Shown: positions 1 to 8,858 of the stretch, piece by piece
Position numbering within the stretch: position 1 is the first letter of the stretch
Layout of the letters: each line of letters starts with the position of its first letter
DNA from: Marinomonas sp. IMCC 4694
Lineage (GTDB): Bacteria; Pseudomonadota; Gammaproteobacteria; Pseudomonadales; Marinomonadaceae
Direction: 5' to 3'
Assembly: GCF_008122525.1 (NCBI RefSeq)
Contig: NZ_VSRV01000001.1
Coordinates: 558,001-622,000, forward strand
Length of the DNA: 64,000 nucleotides
Notes under the pieces: generated by a model
What the model saw: only the letters and a program-made list of their open reading frames with translations
Database searches by the model: none
Told to the model about the DNA's origin: nothing
Program-made: the position numbers and the translations under genes

Positions 1-1123
1 AGCTTAGAAAAAACGGACAGTTGTGTGACAGCGTTGAGGTTTGAATGAACATCTTTACGGCTTTCTTGCATGGCTGAAACAACCTGCTGCAAGGTTTCAG
101 AAAGCCCTAGCGCAGTATTTTTTTGTTCGCTGGTGGTGTGATTTATCGTTTGTAGTTCCAGTGCCACACGCTTTATTTGTTCGACTATATCTTGTAGTGC
201 CTGCTTAGAAAGGTTGGCTTCCTGCTTGGCTTGATTGGCGGCTTGTTCACTTGCCGCCATGTCTACTAAGGCTTTTTGCAATTCGGCTTGCATGGCTTCC
301 ACGGTTTCGCTTATTTGTTCGGTTGCGTTGGCTGTTTGGGTTGCTAGTTTACGCACTTCATCGGAGACAACAGCAAAACCACGTCCATGCTCACCTGCTC
401 TGGCGGCTTCGATGGCGGCATTTAGCGCTAATAAATTCGTTTGTGAGGCAATGCCTTTGATTAATTCAACAATTTTATTAATCTCATGGTTGCGCTGGCG
501 AAGCTGGTTCATGGTGACCGCACAGAGATGAATATGGTCAGAGATTTTGTTAATAGACATAAGATTTTGTTGGATCTTGGTTTGACCTTGTTCTGCAACG
601 TTCATTGCTTGCGCTGCGTTTTGCGTGGCAAGGTGGCAGGTTTTTGCGACATCTAAAGCGATGGCTGATAGCTCCTTACTGGCGGCGGCAGAAGTACTGA
701 GCTGATCACCAACGGTATCAATATTGTGTACTAAATTTGCGGAATTTTTTTGCAGTAGTTGAGCGGATATAGACACATTGACCGTACCCTCAGAAAGCAA
801 GGCCAGGGTGTTTTTGAGGTGTTGAGAAAAGGCATTAATCGTCGTGTTAAGACGGTTGTTGGCACCTTTACTGGTATCAATAGTCCTGGTGAAATCCCCA
901 TTTGATAAGGCGGTAATGACTTTTTCAAGATCGCTGTCAATCTGTCTACGCGCTGTTTGATTACCTGTGGTTAGGGTATAAATGGCTAAAAAGAGCATGA
1001 CAACCGATAAGCCGAAGACGATTTTCAGGAACAACACTGAGACGTCGTTCAAAAAAAGGGCAGTGCCTGTGCTCAGGCTAATTGCAACGCAAAGTACTGA
1101 AATAAGGGAGTTGATCTTAGGCA
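1..1123 (-). CDS. Methyl-accepting chemotaxis protein (partial, C-terminus off the window)
   Basis: The minus frame is open from an ATG at 1123 to the window edge (374 codons read). Two hydrophobic segments (about residues 5-24 and 28-52) are joined by only a few residues, so there is no periplasmic ligand domain. A long helical region follows, with the conserved MCP hairpin tip containing SQTNLLALNAAIEAARAGEH near residue 230. Such proteins signal to CheA/CheW at the cell pole. A receptor without an outer sensor domain may read cytoplasmic or membrane energy state, which is inference. It is divergent from the aromatic-type ABC transporter and shares its 187-bp intergenic region, so it may be a chemoreceptor for the same compounds. 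The family is certain; the ligand is unknown. Confidence 0.93.
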
Positions 1124-1208
1124 TAAATATTTCCAGCAGTGGTTTTTATTTATTTATTTCACCTTAGCTCAGTCACCAATCAAACCACAACAGTCGACAG
1201 TATAAGCT

Positions 1209-1271
1209 TGCATTTTTTGGACATTGATCTGCATCTTGCGGCTATTGTTATGGCTCGCTCTTCTCTTTAAT
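1209..1271 (+). promoter_or_regulatory. Tandem XylS/BenR-type boxes and promoter of the ABC transporter operon
   Basis: Two 15-bp boxes of the form TGCA-N6-GGNTA lie in direct orientation. TGCATCTTGCGGCTA (1230-1244) is a perfect match; TGCATTTTTTGGACA (1209-1223) has one mismatch. Their starts are 21 bp apart, as in the XylS-controlled Pm promoter. A -10-like TTTAAT follows at 1266-1271, placed so that the second box would reach position -35. The likely activator is the AraC-family gene at 6887-7849. Box match and spacing are seen; the regulator assignment is inference. Confidence 0.7.
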
Positions 1272-1310
1272 CGATATCGACTAATAATAAAAATGATATC
1301 GAGGCTTACA

Positions 1311-2486
1311 ATGAACAAAAAAAATAAGATCGTTAGCAAGGTTTTGGTAGGAGTATCGGCAATGGGTTTTGGCTTTGCTGCCATAGCCGCAGACCCCAAT
1401 CCTATCAAGGTAGGTGTCATGCTTCCGTTTAGCGGTGTCTACGGTGGTTTAGGAGATGCGACGCGCAATGGCTTGAAGATGGCATTTCAAGAACACGCTG
1501 TTGAATTGCATGGTCGTCAGATCGAATTCATTGAAATGGATACCGAGGCTCAGCCTTCGCGCGCGCCTGAAATAGCCAACTTATTGTTAAATAAAGAACG
1601 CGCTGATTTTATTGTAGGACCGGTGCATTCTGGCGTCGCAATGGGCATGATCAAGGTATTGAAAGATAAAGATACCATTATGATCATTCCTAATGCGGGC
1701 ATCGATGCCGCCACCGGGCCTTTGTGTGCGCCGAATATTTTCCGTACGTCGTTTTCTTCTTGGCAGCCTTCTTATCCGATGGGCAAAATCGCTCTTGAAC
1801 AAGGTTTCAAAAAAGTCATTACCATGAGTTGGAACTATGGTTTTGGCAAAGAAAGTCTTGATGCGTTTGAAGAGTCATTTGAAAGTGGCGGTGGCGAAAT
1901 TGTTAAAAAAATTTTAGTACCTTTCCCTAAAACAGAATTCCAGTCTTACTTGTCTGAAATTGGCACCATTCAGCCCGATGCGGTGTTTGTGTTTTTTGCC
2001 GGTGGTGGCGCGGTTAAATTTGTTAAAGACTACGATGCGATGGGATTAAAAAGCAAAATTCCATTACTGGGTGCTGGCTTCTTAACCGAGGGAACCTTGG
2101 AGGCTCAAGGCGATTCGGCGGAAGGTATACAAACCACCTTGCATTATGCGGACTCTCTTGATAACCCAGAAAACCAGCGTTTTCGTCGTGACTATCAAGC
2201 AAACTTTGGCAAGCCTTCTGACCTGTACGCGGTGCAAGGCTATGACACGGGGCTGATGATTGCGAGCGCCGTCAAGGCGTTAAAAGGGGACATTAGCGAT
2301 CAAGGTGCCTTAATTAAAGCGTTAGAAACAACGGAAGTTATCAGTCCTCGTGGTGCTTTTACTTTCTCTAAAGCACACAACCCAATCCAAAATATTTACT
2401 TACGCCGCGTTGAAAATGGTGAAAACCAAGTGATCAAACTGGCCGCATCAGCGCTTGAAGATCCCGCTCGCGGTTGCAAAATGTAG
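1311..2486 (+). CDS. ABC transporter periplasmic substrate-binding protein, LivK/aromatic-acid type
   Basis: A 391-aa type I periplasmic binding protein (Peripla_BP_6 family). The chosen ATG at 1311 has GAGG six bases upstream and gives a clean signal peptide ending near AIAA at residue 25; an upstream in-frame start would bury it. The mature part begins with the typical KVGVMLPFSGVYGGLG segment. It is the first gene of a five-gene transporter operon. This family binds branched-chain amino acids but also aromatic acids such as benzoate and p-coumarate. Its setting among catechol genes, and the XylS-type boxes upstream, favour an aromatic acid. The ligand cannot be read from the sequence. Confidence 0.92.
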   Translation: MNKKNKIVSKVLVGVSAMGFGFAAIAADPNPIKVGVMLPFSGVYGGLGDATRNGLKMAFQEHAVELHGRQIEFIEMDTEAQPSRAPEIANLLLNKERADFIVGPVHSGVAMGMIKVLKDKDTIMIIPNAGIDAATGPLCAPNIFRTSFSSWQPSYPMGKIALEQGFKKVITMSWNYGFGKESLDAFEESFESGGGEIVKKILVPFPKTEFQSYLSEIGTIQPDAVFVFFAGGGAVKFVKDYDAMGLKSKIPLLGAGFLTEGTLEAQGDSAEGIQTTLHYADSLDNPENQRFRRDYQANFGKPSDLYAVQGYDTGLMIASAVKALKGDISDQGALIKALETTEVISPRGAFTFSKAHNPIQNIYLRRVENGENQVIKLAASALEDPARGCKM

Positions 2487-2574
2487 GTCGCCTTTAGTCC
2501 GTCTTTTGCGCTTCTTTGCTCTGTGATGTTTCAGTAGAGAAGTGCTTTTTTCTTTTCAAAATTGTGTAGGTTTT

Positions 2575-3441
2575 ATGATGGATAGTACCCTTTTTCTCGT
2601 GCAGTTGATCAATGGTATTCAGTATGGGCTGTTGTTGTTTTTGATCGCGTCGGGCCTGACTTTAGTGTTCGGTGTGATGGGGATTTTGAATCTGGCGCAT
2701 GGTTCCATGTACATGGTTGGGGCGTATCTTGCTTGGTATTTTGTCCAACAGACTGGCAGCTTTGCGCTCAGTGCGCTTATTTCTGCGGTCATTGCCTTAT
2801 GCATTGGCGTGGTTGTGGAGCGAACGCTCATTCGGCAGCTGTATCGGCGTAACCACTTAGATCAAGTGTTACTGACCATAGGGATGATTTTTGTCTTCAA
2901 TGCCTTGCAAAGCTTGCTTTGGGGGAATGATCCGCTGGGCGTGGATGTCCCTGAAGCGTTAGCGGCGTCGATTCCCTTGACCGGTATTATTGAGTACCCA
3001 GTCTATCGTATTTTTGTGGCGGTGTTCTGTGTTGTGGTCGCCACTGCCATGTATTACGTCATCAATAAAACGCGTCTTGGGATGTTGATTCGGGCCGGTG
3101 AGTCAAATCGTGAAATGGTGGAATGCCTAGGGGTCGACATTAGCCGTCTTTATACCATTGTGTTTGCAATTGGGGTGATGTTGGCAGCGGTGGCGGGGGT
3201 GATTGCTGCGCCGATTAGTTCCATTGTTCCTGGTATGGGGGAACACATCTTAATCTCTTGTTTTGTGGTTGTGGTGATCGGTGGAATGGGCTCTATCAAA
3301 GGCGCTTTTGTTGGCACCTTGTTGGTGGGGTTGGTCGATACATTTGCCTCGGTACTGGTACCAGAATTATCCAGCATGATGATCTATGTATTTATGGCCT
3401 TCGTCCTTCTATTAAAACCTCAAGGTTTGTTTTCATCCTAA
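2575..3441 (+). CDS. ABC transporter permease, LivH type
   Basis: An inner-membrane permease of about 288 aa with eight or so hydrophobic segments. The early segment GLTLVFGVMGILNLAHGS is the family hallmark of LivH. The start at 2575 (or the adjacent ATG at 2578) follows GTAGG at a normal distance and removes a non-conserved N-terminal stretch. It should pair with the LivM-type permease 15 bp downstream to form the channel. Substrate as for the binding protein of this operon. Confidence 0.92.
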   Translation: MMDSTLFLVQLINGIQYGLLLFLIASGLTLVFGVMGILNLAHGSMYMVGAYLAWYFVQQTGSFALSALISAVIALCIGVVVERTLIRQLYRRNHLDQVLLTIGMIFVFNALQSLLWGNDPLGVDVPEALAASIPLTGIIEYPVYRIFVAVFCVVVATAMYYVINKTRLGMLIRAGESNREMVECLGVDISRLYTIVFAIGVMLAAVAGVIAAPISSIVPGMGEHILISCFVVVVIGGMGSIKGAFVGTLLVGLVDTFASVLVPELSSMMIYVFMAFVLLLKPQGLFSS

Positions 3442-3456
3442 TAAGGAGTTTGGATT

Positions 3457-4425
3457 ATGTTATTCAAAAAACGCGCTGAACGACTGTTTATGTGGGTGTT
3501 TTTTCCCTTGGCATTGCTCATGCCGATGTTTCTGGAGCAAAATGAGTACTATGTTAATAAACTGACGACCATTATGATTTTGTCGATCTTTGTCATGTCG
3601 TTAGATTACTTGGTTGGTAAGTGTGGTTTGATCACTTTGGGTCACGCTATGTTCTATGGCTTAGGCGGCTACATTTTTGTGATCTTAGCACCGGAATACG
3701 AAGCAGTGAATTTCTGGGTTTATACCTTTTATATTTGCGCTATTTCGGCGGCTATCGCGCTTGTGATCGGCTTATTAGTGCTACGTACCAGTGGCATCTA
3801 TATGATTATGATTACCCTGGCATTTGCGCAAATGACGTTTTATTACTTTTCCGGCTCGATTGATTATGGTGGTACGGACGGCGTATTTGTTTACGTTAAG
3901 CCGGATACCAGCATTTTTGGTTTAAGCCTTTTCGATTTAGACAATCCCACGCATTTTTATTATCTCTGCTTGTTGTCCTTATTTAATACCTTGTTGTTTT
4001 TTAAGGTGTTGGTGCGTTCTCGGTTCGGTCGAGTTGTTGATGCCATACAGGTGAATCCAGGTCGTACTACGGCCCTAGGTTATAATATTTTCGTTTATAA
4101 ACTAATGAGTTATGTGGTCGCTTCTGCTTTAGGCGCCTACGCTGGGTATTTGTTTACGCTGCAATATGGGTTTGTTAATCCGTCCATGTTGGCTTGGACT
4201 ACGTCTGGCACTGCATTGGTGATGTCAATTCTGGGTGGGATTGGTAGTATCTACGGCGCGATATTAGGCACGATTATGTATGAAGGGTTGCACTATACGC
4301 TTGAGCATTGGACTGAACATTGGATGCTGTTTATGGGGGGCTTAATTATTTTGATGGTGATGGTGTTTAAGAAAGGTATTGCCGGTTTCTTAGAAGATCT
4401 TTTGGAGAAGCGTGATGGAAAATAA
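3457..4425 (+). CDS. ABC transporter permease, LivM type
   Basis: A 322-aa polytopic membrane protein. It has the LivM signatures KCGLITLGHAMFYGLGGY near residue 52 and a late TSGTALVMSILGGIGSIYGA segment that contacts the ATPases. A good AAGGAG ribosome site precedes the ATG. Its last 11 bases overlap the start of the next ATPase gene, which suggests translational coupling. Confidence 0.92.
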   Translation: MLFKKRAERLFMWVFFPLALLMPMFLEQNEYYVNKLTTIMILSIFVMSLDYLVGKCGLITLGHAMFYGLGGYIFVILAPEYEAVNFWVYTFYICAISAAIALVIGLLVLRTSGIYMIMITLAFAQMTFYYFSGSIDYGGTDGVFVYVKPDTSIFGLSLFDLDNPTHFYYLCLLSLFNTLLFFKVLVRSRFGRVVDAIQVNPGRTTALGYNIFVYKLMSYVVASALGAYAGYLFTLQYGFVNPSMLAWTTSGTALVMSILGGIGSIYGAILGTIMYEGLHYTLEHWTEHWMLFMGGLIILMVMVFKKGIAGFLEDLLEKRDGK

Positions 4426-5176
4426 TGTCATTCTCGAAACAGAGGGCTTGTGTAAATATTGGGGCGGGCTAAAGGCGTTAGACGATTTGTCCTTGGCGTT
4501 TCATGATAAACAGCTGCATGGCATCGTAGGTCCCAATGGCGCAGGTAAAAGTACCTTGCTGAATATGTTATGCGGTCACTATAAACCCACCAGTGGCGAG
4601 ATAATTTACCGCGGTGAATCCATCAGTTCAATCAAGCCCTTCGAATTTGCTCGTCGTGGGATTGGGCGCAGTTTCCAAAAAACCAATATCTATACGAATG
4701 CTACGTGTCTAGAGAATTGTTGTGTGGCGGTTCAGCGTTTAATGGGCGGGAGCTTTAACTTCTTTCGGTCTCGTTATTCACAAAAAATGCTTGATGACAT
4801 CGCCACCAAAGCGCTGGAAAAGGTCGGGCTAGTACATCGTCGCGATTATATTGCATCGCAAATTAGTTATGGTGAGCAAAGACAGCTTGAAATTGCCATG
4901 GTGTTGGCGACCTCTCCAGAAGTGTTATTGCTTGATGAACCAATGGCAGGCATGGGACATGAAGAGTCGCAGTTAATCATTGATCTGCTGAATACCTTAA
5001 AAAAGGAATATTGCATTGTCTTGGTTGAACATGACATGGATGCGATTTTTGAATTGTCTGATCAGTTGACCGTAATGGTCGACGGGCAACATTTGGTGAC
5101 AGGAAGCGTGGATGAAGTCAGAGAAGATGCGCGAGTAAAAGAGGCGTATCTTGGTCAAGGCGATGAGGTATATTAA
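4415..5176 (+). CDS. ABC transporter ATP-binding protein, LivG type
   Basis: A 253-aa ATPase. Walker A is GPNGAGKST, the signature is SYGEQRQLEIAMVLA and Walker B is VLLLDEPMAGMG. An in-frame GTG lies directly before the chosen ATG at 4415, which is better spaced from GGAG (4403-4406). It overlaps the upstream permease gene and shares one base with the next ATPase gene. It should form a heterodimer with the LivF-type subunit. Confidence 0.92.
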   Translation: MENNVILETEGLCKYWGGLKALDDLSLAFHDKQLHGIVGPNGAGKSTLLNMLCGHYKPTSGEIIYRGESISSIKPFEFARRGIGRSFQKTNIYTNATCLENCCVAVQRLMGGSFNFFRSRYSQKMLDDIATKALEKVGLVHRRDYIASQISYGEQRQLEIAMVLATSPEVLLLDEPMAGMGHEESQLIIDLLNTLKKEYCIVLVEHDMDAIFELSDQLTVMVDGQHLVTGSVDEVREDARVKEAYLGQGDEVY

Positions 5177-5886
5177 TGAGTAATTTATTGGATGTTAAAA
5201 GTGTTCACAGCTTGTATGGCGACAGTCATGTATTACACGGCATTAGTTTTTCCCTTGAGGCGGGGCAAACTCTCAGCCTGATGGGGCGTAATGGGATGGG
5301 TAAAACCACGACGTTAAAGTCGATTCTAGGTCTGGTGACACCTCGAAGTGGTAACGTCTTTTTTAAAGGTGAAGATATTACCTCGTTAGCCACTTGGCAG
5401 AGAATGAAGCGAGATATTGCTTATGTGCCTGAAGGGCGTGGCATGTTTCATAATTTAACCGTGAAAGAGCATTTGCAAGTGGCGGCGCGAGCCAGCGCTC
5501 AAGGGAATAAGGCGTGGGACTATGATCGCGTATTGAATACCTTCCCAAGATTAAAGGAGCGGCTTTCAAATTTGGGCACGCAACTCTCTGGGGGTGAGCA
5601 GCAGATGTTGGCGATAGGTCGAGCGCTGGTCACGAATCCGGAGTTGCTGATCTTAGATGAAGCAACAGAAGGGCTTGCCCCACTGATCCGAAAAGAAATC
5701 TGGGAGGTTATCCGTATCATTAAAGAAACGGGCATATCGACCATCATTGTGGATAAGAATATCCAAGTTCTGCAGAGTCTGTGCGATCGCCATGTGGTAT
5801 TGGTGAAAGGCCAAGTGGTGATGGACCTTAATGCACAACAGTTGCAGGCTAACTTGGCGCAAGTGGAGAGTCATTTGGGGGTATAA
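5176..5886 (+). CDS. ABC transporter ATP-binding protein, LivF type
   Basis: A 236-aa ATPase and the last gene of the transporter operon. Walker A is GRNGMGKTT, the signature LSGGEQQMLAIGRAL and Walker B LLILDEATEGLAP. The segment after the D-loop reads IIVDKNIQVL, where amino-acid LivF proteins usually have VEQN. The same change is common in LivF homologues of non-amino-acid systems, which fits an aromatic substrate weakly. Start overlaps the stop of the LivG-type gene (TAATG). Confidence 0.92.
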   Translation: MSNLLDVKSVHSLYGDSHVLHGISFSLEAGQTLSLMGRNGMGKTTTLKSILGLVTPRSGNVFFKGEDITSLATWQRMKRDIAYVPEGRGMFHNLTVKEHLQVAARASAQGNKAWDYDRVLNTFPRLKERLSNLGTQLSGGEQQMLAIGRALVTNPELLILDEATEGLAPLIRKEIWEVIRIIKETGISTIIVDKNIQVLQSLCDRHVVLVKGQVVMDLNAQQLQANLAQVESHLGV

Positions 5887-5930
5887 ATGTTACCCTGCCA
5901 CACTGGTGCTGACAGTGGCCGTTAAACAAA

Positions 5931-5950
5931 TTATCGCTTGTGTGCGATAA
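5931..5950 (+). terminator. Hairpin after the transporter operon, weak terminator candidate
   Basis: TTATCGC and GCGATAA form a perfect 7-bp stem with a 6-base loop, 45 bases after the last transporter gene. Only CTTGTTT follows, so termination would be weak. A second small hairpin (CACTG/CAGTG) lies just upstream at about 5901-5917. Confidence 0.4.
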
Positions 5951-6079
5951 CTTGTTTATGGGGCTGAAAACATAGAACATAGCGGCTCACTTGGTTTATT
6001 CTTGAGTCGCTACATTACTGATATTTGTGGCTGATTTTTTGTGGTGTTATTTTGATGATTGCGAATAGGGTCAAATAGG

Positions 6080-6901
6080 ATGTCTGACATAGAAAAAATG
6101 AAGCAAGACAACGCCCGTCAAGGCATTGGTTCTTTAGAAATTGGACTGCGAATTTTAAACCTGATTACACAGTCTCCCAAACCACCTACGCTAAAAATAC
6201 TGTCTGAACAGTTATCACATTCTCCAAGCCGTTTGCATAAATACTTGGTAAGCTTGTTAAGAATGGAATACATCACTCAAATCAATGGCAGCCAATATGC
6301 GTTAGGGAAGGCCAGTTTAACTTTAGGCATTGCCGCGATTAAAAAAATAGATCCCATCAGACAAGCGCTTGATGCGGTGGACAGTTTGTCGCAGGAAACC
6401 GATAAAACGGTGTCTGTGACTATATGGAATGGGCGTGCTCCGCTGGTGATTAAATGGCTTGATGCTAGCCAGCCTATTGCCGTTAATGTCAGGCTGGGTT
6501 CTGAATTGTCGCCGTTCTTTTCGGTATCAGGGCGTATTTTTTTAGCCAATTTACCGTTGGCGAGACGTAAAATACTGGTCAGCGACTTTTTTGAAAATTT
6601 GCCAGCTGCCCCTCGATACCAAGGAAAATCGATGAATCAAGAGGCGTTTAATGCGCATTTAGAGCTGATAAAAGCAGACAACCTGTGTGCGTTTTCTGGC
6701 GATTTCTTACCAGATATCAACGTGATCGGCAGCGCTATTTACGATATAAATGGCAATGTATCTTCTGTGGTGACCTTAATGGGCATGGCTAACGATTGCA
6801 GCACTAAAAAAGACAGCTGGTATCCTAGTCTGGTTAAAAAATACGCCAATCAGGTAACCGACGTTATCTGTGGCAGCCGAAGCCCCTCATCGGCGCTTTA
6901 A
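6080..6901 (+). CDS. IclR-family transcriptional regulator
   Basis: A 273-aa regulator with an N-terminal winged helix (about residues 14-75, containing PTLKILSEQLSHSPSRLHKYL) and an IclR effector domain. The ATG at 6080 lies 9 bases after AGGG; an upstream TTG at 6059 is less likely. It follows the ABC transporter operon by about 190 bp on the same strand. IclR proteins often bind aromatic or organic acids. Its target is unknown; the transporter operon is the natural guess, but no operator could be assigned. Confidence 0.88.
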   Translation: MSDIEKMKQDNARQGIGSLEIGLRILNLITQSPKPPTLKILSEQLSHSPSRLHKYLVSLLRMEYITQINGSQYALGKASLTLGIAAIKKIDPIRQALDAVDSLSQETDKTVSVTIWNGRAPLVIKWLDASQPIAVNVRLGSELSPFFSVSGRIFLANLPLARRKILVSDFFENLPAAPRYQGKSMNQEAFNAHLELIKADNLCAFSGDFLPDINVIGSAIYDINGNVSSVVTLMGMANDCSTKKDSWYPSLVKKYANQVTDVICGSRSPSSAL

Positions 6902-7849
6902 TGTTTCCGATGGCAATTCTGAAAACATTTTTTTGTAGTCAGACGAGAAACGTCCAAGATGCAGAAAACCATAATCCAAAGCGATCTCAGTTACGTTACG
7001 TATGTCATTTTTTAGCACAATCTCATTTCTTAAATGCTTGAGTTTGGATTGTTTGATAAAGGCTTTGGGTGTGATGTGGTAATGTTTGGCGAATATGTTA
7101 TAGACTTTTCTCACGCTAATATGAGCCACGTTAGCCAACTCTTCAATACTGATATCTTGTTTGATATTGCTTTCAATATGGTGCAGTAGTGTGGTGAAAC
7201 AACGGTCGTTCAATTCTGGGTCTTGTGAGTTCTGCGTGTTGTTATCGAACTGCTGAAAGAGCTTGCGAATCAGAAGGTTTCGGTAAGGGGGTTGCAGTTG
7301 CAGACAATCGATTTCTGAGTCATTTGCTTCGTGTAAAATAGCGTCCATAAGACTCAAAAAACCAAGTGACTTGCTTAATTCAATCACCTTTCGTTCGAAT
7401 AGAACACCAGAGTTTGGAATGACCTTGTTTTGCTCTAGACATAAATTATTAATGAACGCCTGGGGCACCTTCACAATCACTTTCTCACAATCAGCCGAAT
7501 ACGAAATATCCATATTTTCATGTGGATTCATCATCAAGGCTTGGCCAGGCTTTAGTAGCAAAGATTCTTCTTCAAATTGCCAGCAACATTGTCCCTGCGT
7601 GACGACTTGAAAATGATAGATATCATTTAAGTCCGCGCAGTGAATTTTCACCTCATTGCCATAGCGAATAGAAGATAACCCCAACTCAGCAAAATTTCGA
7701 TGTTTAAGCTGAGAGGGCAGAGATTTTCTGTTTTTAACCGATTCGGACAGCAAAGTATGATGCCCAATATGACTATTTATATAATCGGATACTTCAAGCG
7801 GGTGAGCTTGGTTAAAAACAACAGCATTACTTAGGGCGTTAAAAAACAT
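6887..7849 (-). CDS. AraC/XylS-family regulator, BenR-like
   Basis: A 320-aa protein with an N-terminal AraC_binding_2-type sensor domain (about 60-200) and a C-terminal double helix-turn-helix (about 218-318, with IEELANVAHISVRKVYNIF and VTEIALDYGFLHLGRFSSDYK). The length matches BenR and XylS. The ATG at 7849 is preferred over a TTG at 7918, although its ribosome site is poor. It converges on the IclR gene, their ends overlapping by 15 bp. No benABC genes lie nearby, so benzoate is not necessarily the inducer. XylS-type boxes at 1209-1244 before the transporter operon are its most likely target. Confidence 0.87.
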   Translation of the reverse strand: MFFNALSNAVVFNQAHPLEVSDYINSHIGHHTLLSESVKNRKSLPSQLKHRNFAELGLSSIRYGNEVKIHCADLNDIYHFQVVTQGQCCWQFEEESLLLKPGQALMMNPHENMDISYSADCEKVIVKVPQAFINNLCLEQNKVIPNSGVLFERKVIELSKSLGFLSLMDAILHEANDSEIDCLQLQPPYRNLLIRKLFQQFDNNTQNSQDPELNDRCFTTLLHHIESNIKQDISIEELANVAHISVRKVYNIFAKHYHITPKAFIKQSKLKHLRNEIVLKNDIRNVTEIALDYGFLHLGRFSSDYKKMFSELPSETLKRR

Positions 7850-7997
7850 AATTGTTAACCATTTTTTTGTAATTATTATTAGTTTTTTTATATTAGGTGA
7901 ATCTATAGCGACTAACAATGATTAATTATTCGTCTATTCTGATGGTGCTTATGCTCTCCAATCAGGCCTATCGTGATGATGAGTGAATACACGCTGA

Positions 7998-8032
7998 CCC
8001 GCTTAGGGTGTGAATATACATCGCTAAGCGGG
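7998..8032. repeat. Nine-bp inverted repeat downstream of the pcaD gene
   Basis: CCCGCTTAG and CTAAGCGGG form a perfect 9-bp stem around a 17-base spacer, about 55 bases past the end of the beta-ketoadipate operon (minus). No T-run follows on either strand. It may be a transcript-end or processing hairpin. Nearer the gene, TACGGGTTTAAAA is directly repeated at 8073-8085 and 8089-8101, the second copy overlapping the pcaD stop codon. Confidence 0.45.
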
Positions 8033-8087
8033 CAGTATGTCGTGCTTTTAAAAAGCGACGTATTTCAAAGGGTACGGGTTTAAAACG

Positions 8088-8858
8088 TTACGGGTTTAAA
8101 AAAGTTTTTAATAAAGGCACGAGTTGTTCTGGTGCCTCTACCGATGGGACATGTCCTACATTGGGAAGTACCGCGACAGTATTGATTTGTAGTAACGAGG
8201 CAAGGCTCTGCATCAATTCAGGTGTGGTCGCTACGTCTTTCTCTCCGCAAATAAGCTGAACAGGAACCGCGCTCGTAGTTAATGAAGCGGACAAATCGAT
8301 ATTGCCCAACCAAGCACAAAGGGCGCCGTAACTGTGGTCATCGACTTTAGCGAGTTGCATTTGCCAGTGGCTTGCCAAGGTAGTGTGGAAGTGGATGCTG
8401 TGCTCACTAAACCAACGCATCACTAATGTCGCCGCCATCGTTTCTAAGCCTAAACTCATCACGTCTTGTTGACGCGTTAGCCATGCGTCTTTGGTGCCAA
8501 TTTTTGCGCCTGTGTTGGTTAAGGTTGCACTCAATAAACGGTCAGAGTGCTGAATAAGCAATTGTTGGCCGATGACACCACCGATTGAAGTGCCCATATA
8601 GTGAAATTGCTTGATACCAAGCTCATCGCATTTTTCAATTAATGGATCAACCAAAGCATTCGCTGTTAATGGTGAAGAATTTGGATCAAGGGCAGCACTT
8701 AGTCCATGTCCTGGAAGATCCCAGCGGATAACACGAAATTTTTCCAATAACTCTGGGACAATTCCATCCCAAACTTGGCTGTTCATTCCCAAAGGATGGC
8801 CCAGAACGATAGCAGGTTTGCTGCTATCGCCTTCCAGTGTAAAAAATAGGTTCTTCAT
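8088..8858 (-). CDS. pcaD: 3-oxoadipate enol-lactonase
   Basis: A 256-aa alpha/beta hydrolase that opens beta-ketoadipate enol-lactone to beta-ketoadipate in the cytoplasm. The oxyanion region LGHPLGMNSQVW, nucleophile S91 in GTSIGG, D208 in GEKD and H236 in NVGHVPSVE form the triad. The ATG at 8858 overlaps the pcaF stop (TAATG), which sets the start. It is last in the minus-strand operon CoA-transferase A, B, pcaF, pcaD. Here it receives product from the catBC branch encoded on the other strand at 18-19.4 kb. Confidence 0.93.
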   Translation of the reverse strand: MKNLFFTLEGDSSKPAIVLGHPLGMNSQVWDGIVPELLEKFRVIRWDLPGHGLSAALDPNSSPLTANALVDPLIEKCDELGIKQFHYMGTSIGGVIGQQLLIQHSDRLLSATLTNTGAKIGTKDAWLTRQQDVMSLGLETMAATLVMRWFSEHSIHFHTTLASHWQMQLAKVDDHSYGALCAWLGNIDLSASLTTSAVPVQLICGEKDVATTPELMQSLASLLQINTVAVLPNVGHVPSVEAPEQLVPLLKTFLNP

